The notes under the pieces were generated by a model. That model did no database searches. It worked only from the letters and a program-made list of their open reading frames with translations, and was not told the DNA's origin. The translations under genes and the position numbers were made by a program. 64,000 nucleotides of DNA, from positions 372,001-436,000 of the forward strand of contig CAWFMF010000004.1 of NCBI GenBank assembly GCA_963816985.1. The letters run 5' to 3'. This DNA comes from JAIVJM01 sp963816985. GTDB taxonomy: Bacteria; Acidobacteriota; Blastocatellia; Pyrinomonadales; Pyrinomonadaceae. Of the stretch, positions 36,513 through 44,943 are shown piece after piece (position 1 is the first letter of the stretch; each line of letters starts with the position of its first letter).

Positions 36513-36541
36513 TATATAAACACAATGCAACTGGATGTCAA
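36513..36541 (-). promoter_or_regulatory. Strong sigma-70-type promoter of the histone-like gene
   Basis: On the minus strand TTGACA (36536-36541), a 17-base spacer, then TATATA (36513-36518). Transcription would start near 36506 and give a ~92-base leader. The surrounding DNA (36480-36560) is AT-rich in an otherwise GC-rich region. Confidence 0.75.
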
Positions 36542-36691
36542 TAACTTAATTAAAATCGCGCGCTAAAAAATTTCGGCGAGCTATGCAGTGAAGATGCTCT
36601 GCGTATGCGCGGGCTGAGATTGTCGTTCGTGTTGAGTCGGAGTGAAGAGAGGCGCGCGGCTGTCGAGTGACAGTGAAGAGGGCGAGACGCG

Positions 36692-37363
36692 TTACTTGAA
36701 GAAGGGGGTGAAGACCCACTTGTCGTGGCGCTCGATGTCGTAGTAGGTGAGGACGGAGGGGCGGCGGCTGCGGCTCGCGACTCCGATGAAAGGCCCGTTG
36801 CTTGAGAGCGATGTGTCCTCGCCGCCGGGCGCGTCGTCTTGCGTCCCGGTGTTGAGGATGCTGATGACTTGCCTGAACGAGCCTTCGAGCCCTTTGATGA
36901 ATTGGTTCTGGTCGTTGGTCTGCGGCAGGCGGCCTTCGGAGTAGAGCGTGACGGCGCGGATGAACTCGGCGAACTCCCGGTCGTTGGCTTTGATGAGCCG
37001 CCACTCGCCGTCTTTGGAGAGCGGGTCGCGGGCGGCGCTGGCGCGCAGGATTTGTCGTTTCTTGATGACGCCCGGAGCGGCGACGCCTTCGAGCAGCTCT
37101 TCCATCGAGGTCGGCGGCGTCCCCTTCATGTGGATGTAGGCGCGGATGGCCTCGGCGACCTCTTCGCCGCGGGCGATGGCCTCGCGCTCAAGCTCGCGGC
37201 GCGTCTGCTGGCGGATGCTCGGCGCGGCGCTCATCATGACGATGAGGATGATGGTCATGAGCGCGAGGAGGGCGACGAGGGCGTAGCCGCGCTGCCCCGA
37301 CGCTTCCGCGCCGCGGCTCATCTCGGAGCGTCTTCCGGGCGTGTGAAGCTCAGGGTTCTTCAT
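36692..37363 (-). CDS. Pseudopilin-like type II secretion/type IV pilus protein
   Basis: 223 residues. A short leader is followed by the prepilin-like hydrophobic segment RGYALVALLALMTIILIVMM at residues ~25-45 (the canonical cleavage Gly-Phe/Glu5 is replaced by Gly-Tyr and no Glu5 is seen). The globular part has RELEREAIARGEEVAEAIRA and a Tyr/Arg-rich end. It overlaps the 3' end of the PilP-like gene by 14 bp, so it belongs to that operon. Likely a minor pseudopilin; 36545-36691 holds no gene. Confidence 0.75.
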   Translation of the reverse strand: MKNPELHTPGRRSEMSRGAEASGQRGYALVALLALMTIILIVMMSAAPSIRQQTRRELEREAIARGEEVAEAIRAYIHMKGTPPTSMEELLEGVAAPGVIKKRQILRASAARDPLSKDGEWRLIKANDREFAEFIRAVTLYSEGRLPQTNDQNQFIKGLEGSFRQVISILNTGTQDDAPGGEDTSLSSNGPFIGVASRSRRPSVLTYYDIERHDKWVFTPFFK

Positions 37364-38291
37364 CGTCGTCGGCGGCGGGCGGCGGGGGCGGCTGGATGGA
37401 GCCGGGGGCGCGGCCCGGTGCGGCCCCGGTCGAGCGCGGCTCGACGAAGGTCATCGTGTGCTTGACGTTCAAGTCCTTGTCCACGAGCTCGACGTTCTTC
37501 TCGCTGATGGCCGTGACGCGGAAGCGGCCTTCGACGAGGTCGCCCGCGCGGACGCTGTGGAGTTCGCCTTTGCCGTCCTTGAGCACCGCCGTGTCCGCCT
37601 TCGCGTTCGCGCTCGGACGCTTGAGCAGGCCGATGTAGGTGTAGGTCGGGGCGGGCGGCTGCATGACGTTGAGCGTCGAGGGGTTGGAGTAGAGCTGGTT
37701 GTCGGGCGTGCGGACGATGACGTTGCGCGCGCCGGGGAAGGCGATGGCCGTGGCGGGCACGGTGGCGACGAGCTGCTGCGGGCTCTTGAACTGCGTCGGC
37801 TGCTCCTGCCCCTCGATGTAGAGGCGGGTCGCGGGCGTGAACTTGTCGCCGGAGATTTGGAGCGTGAAGTTGCCGGTCTTGGCGTAGACGCTCTGCGGCG
37901 CGAGCGACGCGAGGGTGAGCGGCGGAGGGGGCGTCGGAGTCTCGACCGGCGCGACCGGGACGGGGGTCGGCGTCGGCGGCGGCGGCACGTAGAAGGCGAA
38001 GATGTTGCGCCCGGCGTCGGGGCCGCCGTAGACGGCGGGCTCCCAGCGGATGACGCGCATCGCGCCGAAGAGGTCTTCGAGGTTCTCTTCCGCCGGGGGA
38101 GCGCCGGGCCGCGGCCTGCTCTGCGAGGTCTGCCGTCCTTTGGTGTTGGTGTTGGCGGACTGATTCACATTCGGCGAGGGCGAGCCGAAGAAGAGCAGCC
38201 GGATGACGAAGATGAAGGCGACGAGCGGGAGCGCGATGGCCGCGATCATCTTGTTGCGTTCCGCGGGAGTTTTTCCTTCGAAGAGAGCCAT
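37350..38291 (-). CDS. Bitopic protein with IPT/TIG-like and PilP-like parts
   Basis: 313 residues. Cytoplasmic start, one membrane helix (MIAAIALPLVAFIFVIRLLF, ~15-34), a Pro/Thr/Ser-rich periplasmic linker, an IPT/TIG-like beta domain (~125-215: SLAPQSVYAKTGNFTLQISG, LYIEGQEQPTQF) and a C-terminal PilP-like beta domain (YTYIGLLKRPSANAKADTAV, GELHSVRAGDLVEGRFRV, then KHTMTFV). Position directly after PilO-like supports a PilP-type alignment subunit linking the inner-membrane PilN/O pair to a secretin. The TIG insertion is unusual for PilP. Confidence 0.72.
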   Translation of the reverse strand: MALFEGKTPAERNKMIAAIALPLVAFIFVIRLLFFGSPSPNVNQSANTNTKGRQTSQSRPRPGAPPAEENLEDLFGAMRVIRWEPAVYGGPDAGRNIFAFYVPPPPTPTPVPVAPVETPTPPPPLTLASLAPQSVYAKTGNFTLQISGDKFTPATRLYIEGQEQPTQFKSPQQLVATVPATAIAFPGARNVIVRTPDNQLYSNPSTLNVMQPPAPTYTYIGLLKRPSANAKADTAVLKDGKGELHSVRAGDLVEGRFRVTAISEKNVELVDKDLNVKHTMTFVEPRSTGAAPGRAPGSIQPPPPPAADDDEEP

Positions 38292-38360
38292 AAAACTTTC
38301 GCTGCCATGGCAGCCGCCGGGCGGAGGCGGATGAGAGCCTCCGTGGCTGCACTCAAGTCT

Positions 38361-39161
38361 TCATTCGCCGTTCGCCGCTCCGGCGCGGCGGAAGTAGGCG
38401 GCCATGTCGAGGCGGAGGCTGACGAGCGTGCCGCGCGTGGAAGACGGCGCGGCGACGGCGTTCGGGTCGTTCGGGTTGGGCGTCATGACGGCGGGCGAAC
38501 TCGTGTCGGTGACGCCTTCGAGCTCGACCGTGTTGATGACGACGAAGTGGCGGTCGGCCTCGACATCACGGACGAAGCGGCGGAGGTTCGCGTAGGTTCC
38601 CTCGACGGTGAGCGTGACGCCGATGCCGGGGAAGGTGCTCTGCACGACGCGCGCGCCGCCCTCTTCGCGACGAGTCTGCTGCTTCTCGGCGTCGGGCACG
38701 ACCTCCTGAAGCTGCACGTACTGGATGCCGCCGCTGATGCGCAGCTTGTTCTTGAGGATGAGACGGTTCAGCTCGCCGACGATGTTGCGGAGGCCGACGC
38801 CGCTGCCCTCGCCGAGGTGCTCGATCTCGAAGTTCTGGAGGCTGCCGAGAATCTCCGCCTGACTCTCCTGCGTGTTCCGGCTGTCGCCGATGGTCTTGTG
38901 CGTGCTCGCCAGAAGTCTTTCGAGGTCGGCGCGGTCGGCTTCAAGAGTCTGCGCGCGCATCCGCTGCGGCACGAGGAGGAAGAGGTAAGAGAGGATGGCC
39001 GTGAGCAGGAGCAGCGCGGCGGCGGCGAGCGCGGCGACTTCGGGGAGTCCGAGCGCGCGGCGGCGGCGCGAGCCGCGCAGGTGCTCGAAGCGCGCGCGCA
39101 CGCCCGGACGGCGCGGCAGCGCCTCGTCGCGTCTCGGCGTGGCTGTCGTCTCGTCCCTCAA
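38361..39161 (-). CDS. pilO: PilO-like pilus alignment protein
   Basis: 266 residues, TTG start overlapping the pilN stop by 4 bp. An Arg-rich cytoplasmic tail precedes one membrane helix (LPEVAALAAAALLLLTAILS), a coiled coil (~70-115) and a ferredoxin-like periplasmic domain (GIGVTLTVEGTYANLRRFVR, ADRHFVVINTVELEGV). This is the PilO/GspM architecture. The symbol reflects position and architecture, not strong sequence identity. Confidence 0.75.
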   Translation of the reverse strand: MRDETTATPRRDEALPRRPGVRARFEHLRGSRRRRALGLPEVAALAAAALLLLTAILSYLFLLVPQRMRAQTLEADRADLERLLASTHKTIGDSRNTQESQAEILGSLQNFEIEHLGEGSGVGLRNIVGELNRLILKNKLRISGGIQYVQLQEVVPDAEKQQTRREEGGARVVQSTFPGIGVTLTVEGTYANLRRFVRDVEADRHFVVINTVELEGVTDTSSPAVMTPNPNDPNAVAAPSSTRGTLVSLRLDMAAYFRRAGAANGE

Positions 39162-39821
39162 AGCTCTTCCCTCCCCCCGGCGTCCCGTGAGCCCTCGTCA
39201 ACCTTGCGCATGGCGGCGTTGTTGGTGTCGTCGTCGGAGTCGCCGCCGCGCGTCCGCGCGCGCTGCACGTAGCTGACGCGCAGCACCCATTCGAAGCCGC
39301 TCTCGCCCTTGCCCGAACGCTGATTCTCGGAGACGGGGACGGCCTGAAAAGTGCCCGTGCGGTTCATCTCCGACATCATGTTGATGACATCGCTCGGCGT
39401 CTTGCCGACGACCGTGAGGTCAAGCTCCGCAGTCGTCTGCTCGCCGCGCCGCGACACGTCGCGGACGTTGATGCGCGCGACGCGCACGCTCGAAGGCAGG
39501 AGGCGTTCGAGGTCGGCGAAGAGCTGCGACCACGAAAAACTTTTGCGCTCGACGAGCGCGTGCGCGGCTCCGAGCGTCTGCTGCTGCTCGCGCGGGATGC
39601 CCTCTTTGAGGGCGGCGGCCTGCTTTTCGAGGTCGCCGCGCTGGCCGCGCAAGGTCTGCACCTGTCGCTCGGACGGCGTCCGACTCGGCGCGGACGCGCC
39701 GGTACTCGGCGAAGATCAAGACGAGCGCCACCAGCGACACTAAAGAGACGAGCACCGCCACCACCCACGGGAGCGTGCGGTTGCGAAAAGGTTGACTGGC
39801 GAGATTGAGTTTGGCGATCAC
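39158..39821 (-). CDS. pilN: PilN-like pilus protein, interrupted by a one-base frameshift
   Basis: N-terminal IAKLNLASQPFRNRTLPWVV followed by a membrane helix (AVLVSLVSLVALVLIFAEYR) is the PilN hallmark. The frame then turns to Arg-rich nonsense, while the neighbouring frame continues ERQVQTLRGQRGDLEKQAAA and a normal periplasmic domain (LPSSVRVARINVRDV, TPSDVINMMSEMNRTGTF). One extra base near 39673-39684 joins them. GTG 39821 is the likely start. pilM would be expected just upstream and is absent. Confidence 0.75.
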
Positions 39822-40084
39822 CTGCTCTTTATGCTTTCCGAAGGAACACGGGGGGCGGACGCCGCTTCCGGCATCCTTTGATGCCGGAGAAGCATAACGC
39901 GTGCGCCGCGAGGGGCGCAACCGGGTGCAAGGCAAAAGGGACGAGTCGAAAGGCAAAACCGAATGACTCGCCCCGTCCCGCGCCCCACGACGCCGCCGAG
40001 CCCGCCCTCAGTCCGCCTCTTACACGCGCCGGGGCCGAAGGGGTTTCAGAAAGAATGCGGGAGTAAGACGGAGAGAAACGCGAA

Positions 40085-40117
40085 CGGGGGCGGGCAGATT
40101 AAGTCTGCCCGCCCCCG
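40085..40117 (-). terminator. Terminator of the DUF4252 gene
   Basis: A 14-bp perfect stem CGGGGGCGGGCAGA / TCTGCCCGCCCCCG with a 5-base loop, 50 bases past the stop at 40168. The rest of 39822-40167 shows no gene. Confidence 0.75.
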
Positions 40118-40167
40118 GCTCTGACCTCCGCCCCTTTGCGGGGCCAAGGCGATTCGTCTTCCGCGCT

Positions 40168-40779
40168 CTACGGCTTCTTCCGCGCGGGCGTGTTGCCGCC
40201 TTTCCCGGTCTCGATTTTGACTTTCGGGATGCCGAGGTTGCCTTCGAGCCTCCGGAGCTTTTCGAGGTCAACCGTGCCGACGAGATTGACGAGGACGATT
40301 TGTTTCGGCTCGACGGCGAGGAAGACGAGGCCGTCGGCGCGGCCCGCCGCGTTGCGCGAGAGATAGACTTCGGCGTTCTCGAACCCTTCCTTGCGGCTCT
40401 GGATGCCGACGATGCGCGTCCAGACCGGCTCGCGGAGCTGCGCGCGGATGGGCTCGATGTCGCCGTCGGCGTACTCGCCCGCGCCCTTGAAGCCGAGCAC
40501 GCGCACGTATACGCCCTTGAGCCCGGCGACAGCCTCCTTAATCTCCTTCTCTTCCGCGTCGTCGGCTTCAAGGAACCCGACGCCTATCTTGAGCAGGCTC
40601 TCGTCCAACTGCACGTTGACGGTCTCGGCGGCCTTCGGCGCGAGGCGGTCGAGGCTTTCGAGTTGGACGCGCCCGCCTCCCTGCGTGGCGGCGGTCTGCG
40701 CGCTCGTCGCGAGCGAGTAAGCCGCGACGAGCGAGAGGGCGAAGACGAATTTAAAGGACGTGCTGATATATGTTTTCAT
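40168..40779 (-). CDS. DUF4252-family exported protein
   Basis: 203 residues with a signal peptide (FVFALSLVAAYSLATSAQ). The mature part carries RVQLESLDRLAPKAAETVNV, then GLKGVYVRVLGFKGAGEY, EPVWTRIVGIQSRKEGFEN and VEPKQIVLVNLVGTVDLEKL, matching the DUF4252 pattern. Such proteins are usually found next to ECF sigma/anti-sigma pairs, as here; they probably sit in the envelope and feed into that regulation. Starts 12 bp after the anti-sigma gene. Confidence 0.85.
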   Translation of the reverse strand: MKTYISTSFKFVFALSLVAAYSLATSAQTAATQGGGRVQLESLDRLAPKAAETVNVQLDESLLKIGVGFLEADDAEEKEIKEAVAGLKGVYVRVLGFKGAGEYADGDIEPIRAQLREPVWTRIVGIQSRKEGFENAEVYLSRNAAGRADGLVFLAVEPKQIVLVNLVGTVDLEKLRRLEGNLGIPKVKIETGKGGNTPARKKP

Positions 40780-40791
40780 GTCTGCTTCACC

Positions 40792-41445
40792 TCAACGGAT
40801 TCTGTCCCGCTCGTTCAAACTGTGGCGCGGGGTCTCTTCGCCGCGCGTCATCTTCCGCACTTCGTTGAGCTTCGCGCTCGCGAGCCGAAGGGCGTAGACG
40901 AGTTGTTCCTTCGCCGCCTGCTGTTCTAAACGCGTCGGCGCGGGCGGCTGTTGCGCGACGGCGACTTGAAGCTCCTGACGATGCGCGCCGCGCGCGACCG
41001 ACGACGCCTGCCGCCGCTTTCTCGAAGTCGCCTGGAAGTCGGGCGGCACGGACTTCTTCATCTCCGCATCGCTTCGGCGCGCACGCTCGTCGCGCTTCTC
41101 AGGCATGAAGGAAGGCTTGGGCTCCTCCGGAGGCGCGGGCGATTCCGTCTTCGACGGCGTGACCGGCTGGTTAGTGCTCGCCGAATGCCGGTTCGTGTCT
41201 GCGCCGTCCTTGCGGAGCAGGACGAGGGCCGCGCCCGCCGCAAGCGCCATCAGGAGGAGCGCCGCCGCCGCGACGAGCGAGGGACGGAAGCGGCGGAGAT
41301 GTCCTCCGACAAAAGAGGTCTGAGGCGCGGCCTCCGAAGGCAGTTCGAGTGCGCGGGGCTTGTGGCCGAAGGAGCCGAGCAGTTCTTCGAGGCGCTCAAC
41401 GTCTTCATCCGGCTCGCCCGTCTTGTCCCAAAGGTAGTCGCTCAT
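40792..41445 (-). CDS. Putative anti-sigma factor, single-pass membrane protein
   Basis: 217 residues from ATG 41445, whose ATGA overlaps the sigma-factor stop. The cytoplasmic part (~1-55: YLWDKTGEPDEDVERLEELL) would bind the sigma factor; no HxxxCxxC zinc motif is present. The membrane helix is SLVAAAALLLMALAAGAALV (~57-77), followed by a Pro/Ser/Glu-rich, basic periplasmic region. The longer upstream frame to 41748 is antisense to sigma coding sense and not real. Function inferred from gene order. Confidence 0.78.
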   Translation of the reverse strand: MSDYLWDKTGEPDEDVERLEELLGSFGHKPRALELPSEAAPQTSFVGGHLRRFRPSLVAAAALLLMALAAGAALVLLRKDGADTNRHSASTNQPVTPSKTESPAPPEEPKPSFMPEKRDERARRSDAEMKKSVPPDFQATSRKRRQASSVARGAHRQELQVAVAQQPPAPTRLEQQAAKEQLVYALRLASAKLNEVRKMTRGEETPRHSLNERDRIR

Positions 41446-41924
41446 TTCTCCGACCCTTTCGTCCCCAACTTCTCGCGCAGGAGTTTCATTCCTCGGTGCA
41501 GGTTGACGCGCACGGACGCGGGCTGCAAACCCGTGCGCGCCGCAATCTCCGGCCCCGTCATCCCCTCGACCAGCCGCAAGACCAAAGTCTCGCGGTAGGC
41601 TTCGGGCAAGGCGCGGATGGCCGCGAGCGCCTCCGCCGCCTCGGCAGAAGGCCGCCCGGCGTGCGCCAGCTCCTCGTGCAGCTCCTCGGTCTCGCGCGAG
41701 CGACGGTAAAAATCCATCGCGCGGTTGCGCGTAATCATCGCCACCCACGGGCCGAAGCGCGCGGGCTCGCGCAGTGAGCCGAGCTTGCGAAAGGCGACGA
41801 GGAAAACGTCCTGCACGAGGTCGCTCACCTCGCCGTGCGGGACGCGCGCCAAGAGGATGCCGTGCACCATCGGCGCGTAGAGCCCGTAGAGCCGGTCGAA
41901 GGCTTCGCGGTCGCCGCTCCTCAC
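41442..41924 (-). CDS. ECF-type RNA polymerase sigma factor
   Basis: 160 residues from GTG 41924. Region 2: GDREAFDRLYGLYAPMVHGI and DLVQDVFLVAFRKLGSLREP, plus WVAMITRNRAMDFYRR. Region 4: ALPEAYRETLVLRLVEGMTG and TGLQPASVRVNLHRGMKLLR. It controls the anti-sigma and DUF4252 genes downstream, probably autoregulated. The start may be wrong: in-frame upstream sequence reads VSPEAELVAAV, and an ATG at 42019 in a neighbouring frame with plausible sequence (MSAQGPPPAGVGEAVPVQPS) could be the real N-terminus if a base is missing near 41957-41966. Confidence 0.88.
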   Translation of the reverse strand: MRSGDREAFDRLYGLYAPMVHGILLARVPHGEVSDLVQDVFLVAFRKLGSLREPARFGPWVAMITRNRAMDFYRRSRETEELHEELAHAGRPSAEAAEALAAIRALPEAYRETLVLRLVEGMTGPEIAARTGLQPASVRVNLHRGMKLLREKLGTKGSEK

Positions 41925-42133
41925 CGCCGCGACGAGTTCGGCTTCGGGCGAGACGGCTGCGACGGCTGGACGGGCACAGCCTCCCCGACGCCCGCCGGGG
42001 GCGGCCCCTGCGCGCTCATTAAAAACAGCTCGCTTCCGGTCTCGACTTTGAACATTAACGAAAAACCCCTCCGGCCTCGCTCGACTACAAAGACGCGGGC
42101 GGGGCGGGAAGCGTTAACAGGAGAAATGCCGTG

Positions 42134-42205
42134 AACCGTGAACCGTAAACCGTGACAGGAGAAGACCTGTTCTTACCTGTCACCTGTCACGGTTTACCTG
42201 TCACG
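42134..42205. terminator. Intergenic hairpin (repeat family A)
   Basis: GTAAACCGTGACAGG (42145-42159) pairs with CCTGTCACGGTTTAC (42183-42197); flanking copies of GTGAACC and CTGTCAC extend it. Same words as 5038-5115. It abuts the DUF5989 stop at 42207. Confidence 0.65.
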
Positions 42206-42206
42206 C

Positions 42207-42365
42207 CTAAAAGATGGTGTAGATGAAAGGGGCGAGCGCCGAGCTTTGCGCGAAGACGAGGAGCGCGCCGAGCACGAAGAGCACGACGATGATTGGCAGC
42301 AGCCAGAGTTTTTTGTTCTGCCGCAGGAACATCCAGATTTCGGCGGCGAGCGAGAGCCTTCCCAA
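42207..42365 (-). CDS. DUF5989-family small membrane protein, 52 residues
   Basis: TTG start at 42365 after an excellent AAGGAGG Shine-Dalgarno. The sequence begins MGRLSLAAEIWMFLRQNKKL, has one membrane helix (LLPIIVVLFVLGALLVFAQ) and ends SALAPFIYTIF. This matches the DUF5989 pattern that travels with NodU/CmcH-type carbamoyltransferases and SxtJ. It is the third gene of that operon. Too short for common gene callers. Confidence 0.85.
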   Translation of the reverse strand: MGRLSLAAEIWMFLRQNKKLWLLPIIVVLFVLGALLVFAQSSALAPFIYTIF

Positions 42366-42412
42366 GTGTTTGAATCCTCCTTAAATGTCGCGCCTTCGGC
42401 TGTGGCCGCCGT

Positions 42413-42883
42413 TTAAAAAAGGCGCTCGAACTGTTCTTTTGCTTGCCTCGTCTGCTTGCGCTCCGTCCAGTAGCTCTCGCGCCGAGAGCCGCGCCGACGC
42501 CTGAGCGGGTCGCGGCCCACGAGGCGCGAGACGAGGCTGTAGGGCGTGAAGACGAGGTAGTACATGAGCGTCAGCAGGACGCGGCTGTTGACGTAGCCGA
42601 GGACGGCGGCGACCTTCATCCAGAAGACGTGGAAGCGGCGCGCGAGCGCGGGGATGAGAAGCCCCGTCAAGACGAGCGCGACGCCGACGCCGCCCGTCAC
42701 GGCGACGACCGTCATCCGCCCCCGGTACAGATTCCAGGCGGCGATGGCGACGAGCACCGCCGCCACGACGAGCGCCGTCTTGCGCGCCTGCTCGTCCGTG
42801 ACGTTTGACGCGGCGGAGGCTCGCGGCCCGACGACATTGCGCGCGACGCGCGTCTTCTTGTCATTCGCGGTCGGCTCAATCAA
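42413..42883 (-). CDS. SxtJ-family membrane protein
   Basis: 156 residues, three or four hydrophobic segments (ALVVAAVLVAIAAWNLYRGR, VVAVTGGVGVALVLTGLLIP, NSRVLLTLMYYLVFTPYSLV) with FHVFWMKVAAVLGYVNSR in between, and a basic tail. This matches the SxtJ family, named after the saxitoxin cluster but widespread with carbamoyltransferases and probably unrelated to toxin production. It overlaps the carbamoyltransferase gene by 8 bp. Confidence 0.85.
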   Translation of the reverse strand: MIEPTANDKKTRVARNVVGPRASAASNVTDEQARKTALVVAAVLVAIAAWNLYRGRMTVVAVTGGVGVALVLTGLLIPALARRFHVFWMKVAAVLGYVNSRVLLTLMYYLVFTPYSLVSRLVGRDPLRRRRGSRRESYWTERKQTRQAKEQFERLF

Positions 42884-44711
42884 GCTGAAACTCCTCCTGC
42901 CAGGAGTGGTCTTCCGCGAGCGCGCTCGCGCCCTGCTCGTCTTTGAGGAGGACGTAGTCGCCGAGCACTAAGGCGTCCATCTCCGTCCGCATGAAGCAGG
43001 CGTAAGCCTCGGCGGGCGTGCAGACGATGGGCTCGCCGCGCACGTTGAAAGACGTGTTGACGAGGACGGGGCAGCCGGTCAGACGACCGAACGCCGAAAG
43101 GAGTTCGTGATAGAGCGCGTTATCTTCGCGCCGCACGGTCTGGACGCGCGCCGAGTAGTCAACGTGCGTCACGGCGGGGATGGTCGAGCGCGGCACGTTC
43201 AGCTTCTCGATGCCGAACAGACGCTCCTCTTCGGCGGTCGTCTCGCGCCGCAGCTCTTCACGCACGGGCGCGACCAGAAGCATGTATGGCGAGTCGCAGT
43301 CCAGCTCGAAGAAGTCCGCGACGCGCTCGCGTGTGACCGACGGCGCGAAGGGGCGGAAGGATTCGCGGTACTTGATTTTGAGATTCATCTGCGACTGCAT
43401 CCGGGGCGAGCGCGGGTCGCCGAGGATGCTGCGCGCGCCCAAAGCACGCGGGCCGAACTCCATCCGTCCCTGAAACCAGCCGACGACCTTCTCTTCCGCT
43501 AAGAGCCGCGCGACCGTCTCGGCCAACTCTTCGCGCGCGATTCTGCGGTAGCTCGCGCCCGTCGTGAAAAGAAACTCTTCAATCTCTTCCCCCGCGAACT
43601 CAGGGCCGAGGTACGAGCCGCGCATCCCGTCGGCGTGAGGGCCGCGTAACGTTTCGACGTTTCTCTCGTTGCCGAGATACTGATGCCAGACCGAGAGCGC
43701 CGCGCCGAGGCTGCCGCCCGCGTCGCCCGCCGCCGGTTGAATCCACACGCGCTCGAACGGCCCTTCGCGCAGGATGCGCCCGTTGCCCACGCAGTTGAGC
43801 GCGACGCCCCCGGCGAGGCAGAGATTTCGCTCGCCCGTCACCTTGTGCGCGTGCCGCGCCATCCGCAGCATCGCCTCCTCGGTCACCTCCTGCACCGAGC
43901 GCGCCAAATCCATCTCCCTCTGCGTCAGTTGTCCTTCGCCCGCGCGCGGCGGCCCGCCGAACAGCTCATCAAACCGCGCGTTGGTCATCGTCAGCCCGTG
44001 CGCGAAGTTGAAGTACTTCATGTTGAGACGGAGGCTTCCGTCCTCGCGCAGGTCAACGAGATTGTCGAGGATGGTCTGGACGTAGCGCGGCTCGCCGTAG
44101 GGCGCGAGGCCCATCACTTTGTACTCGCCGGAGTTGACCTTAAAACCCGTGTAGTAAGTGAAGGCCGAGTAGAGCAGTCCCAAGCTATGCGGGAAGTGCA
44201 GCTCCGAGAGCAGGTGCAGTTCGTTCCCGCGCCCGTAGCCGTAGGAAGAGGTCGCCCACTCGCCCACTCCGTCCATCGTCAAGACCGCCGCCGTTTCGAA
44301 CGGCGAGGGGAAGAAGGCCGAGGCGGCGTGCGACTCGTGGTGCTCGGTGAAGAGCACCTGACCTTTAAAGCCCGCCTCCTTCGACACCTGCTCGCGTATC
44401 CAGAGTTTTTCCTTGAGCCACAAAGGCATCGCCATGAGGAACGAGCGCAAGCCCTTCGGCGCGTAGTCAATATATGTTTCGAGGAGCCGCTCGAATTTCA
44501 GGAGCGGCTTGTCGTAGAAGGCGACGTAGTCCAACTCTTCGGGCGTGATTCCGGCGTGTCTGAGACAGAACTCGACCGCCGAGGAAGGAAAGCGGTGGTC
44601 GTGCTTCTTGCGGGTGAAACGCTCCTCCTGCGCGGCGGCCACAATCTCGCCGTCGCGCACGAGGCACGCCGCCGAGTCGTGGTAGTAAGCCGAGATGCCG
44701 AGGATGTTCAT
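42876..44711 (-). CDS. NodU/CmcH/SxtI-type O-carbamoyltransferase
   Basis: 611 residues. N-terminal ILGISAYYHDSAACLVRDGE and AAQEERFTRKKHDHRFPSSA, then HHESHAASAFFPSPFETAAV (conserved His residues) and VLTMDGVGEWATSSYG form the Kae1-like ATPase domain. The C-terminal YrdC-like-facing part has WFQGRMEFGPRALGARSILG and VNTSFNVRGEPIVCTP. Transfers carbamoyl from carbamoyl phosphate via carbamoyl-AMP to a hydroxyl on an unknown acceptor, possibly a glycan. First gene of a three-gene operon. Confidence 0.92.
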   Translation of the reverse strand: MNILGISAYYHDSAACLVRDGEIVAAAQEERFTRKKHDHRFPSSAVEFCLRHAGITPEELDYVAFYDKPLLKFERLLETYIDYAPKGLRSFLMAMPLWLKEKLWIREQVSKEAGFKGQVLFTEHHESHAASAFFPSPFETAAVLTMDGVGEWATSSYGYGRGNELHLLSELHFPHSLGLLYSAFTYYTGFKVNSGEYKVMGLAPYGEPRYVQTILDNLVDLREDGSLRLNMKYFNFAHGLTMTNARFDELFGGPPRAGEGQLTQREMDLARSVQEVTEEAMLRMARHAHKVTGERNLCLAGGVALNCVGNGRILREGPFERVWIQPAAGDAGGSLGAALSVWHQYLGNERNVETLRGPHADGMRGSYLGPEFAGEEIEEFLFTTGASYRRIAREELAETVARLLAEEKVVGWFQGRMEFGPRALGARSILGDPRSPRMQSQMNLKIKYRESFRPFAPSVTRERVADFFELDCDSPYMLLVAPVREELRRETTAEEERLFGIEKLNVPRSTIPAVTHVDYSARVQTVRREDNALYHELLSAFGRLTGCPVLVNTSFNVRGEPIVCTPAEAYACFMRTEMDALVLGDYVLLKDEQGASALAEDHSWQEEFQLD

Positions 44712-44716
44712 GGAGC

Positions 44717-44840
44717 AGTTTTCAGTTTTGAGTTTTCAGTTTTCAGTTAAGAGATTTCAGATTTGAGATTCCAAATTCACGACCGACCGCTAAAGACTCA
44801 ATGCTTTAATCTGAAAACTGAAAACTCAAAACTGAAAACT
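44717..44840. repeat. Long hairpin in a divergent promoter region (repeat family D)
   Basis: Left arm (44717-44748) is built of AGTTTTCAGTTTTGAG and TTTTCAG words; the right arm (44808-44840) is its complement (AACTGAAAACTCAAAACTG). It lies between the divergent starts of the carbamoyltransferase and dps genes, so it is not simply a terminator. Confidence 0.7.
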
Positions 44841-44943
44841 ATCTTTCACAAATCTGTTAAATCTTGGCGTCGCCGCGCGGGCGCGGTTGACTTGAGTGCC
44901 GGACGGTCAATAAGCTAGACGCAAAGGGAGGAAATATCAAATC

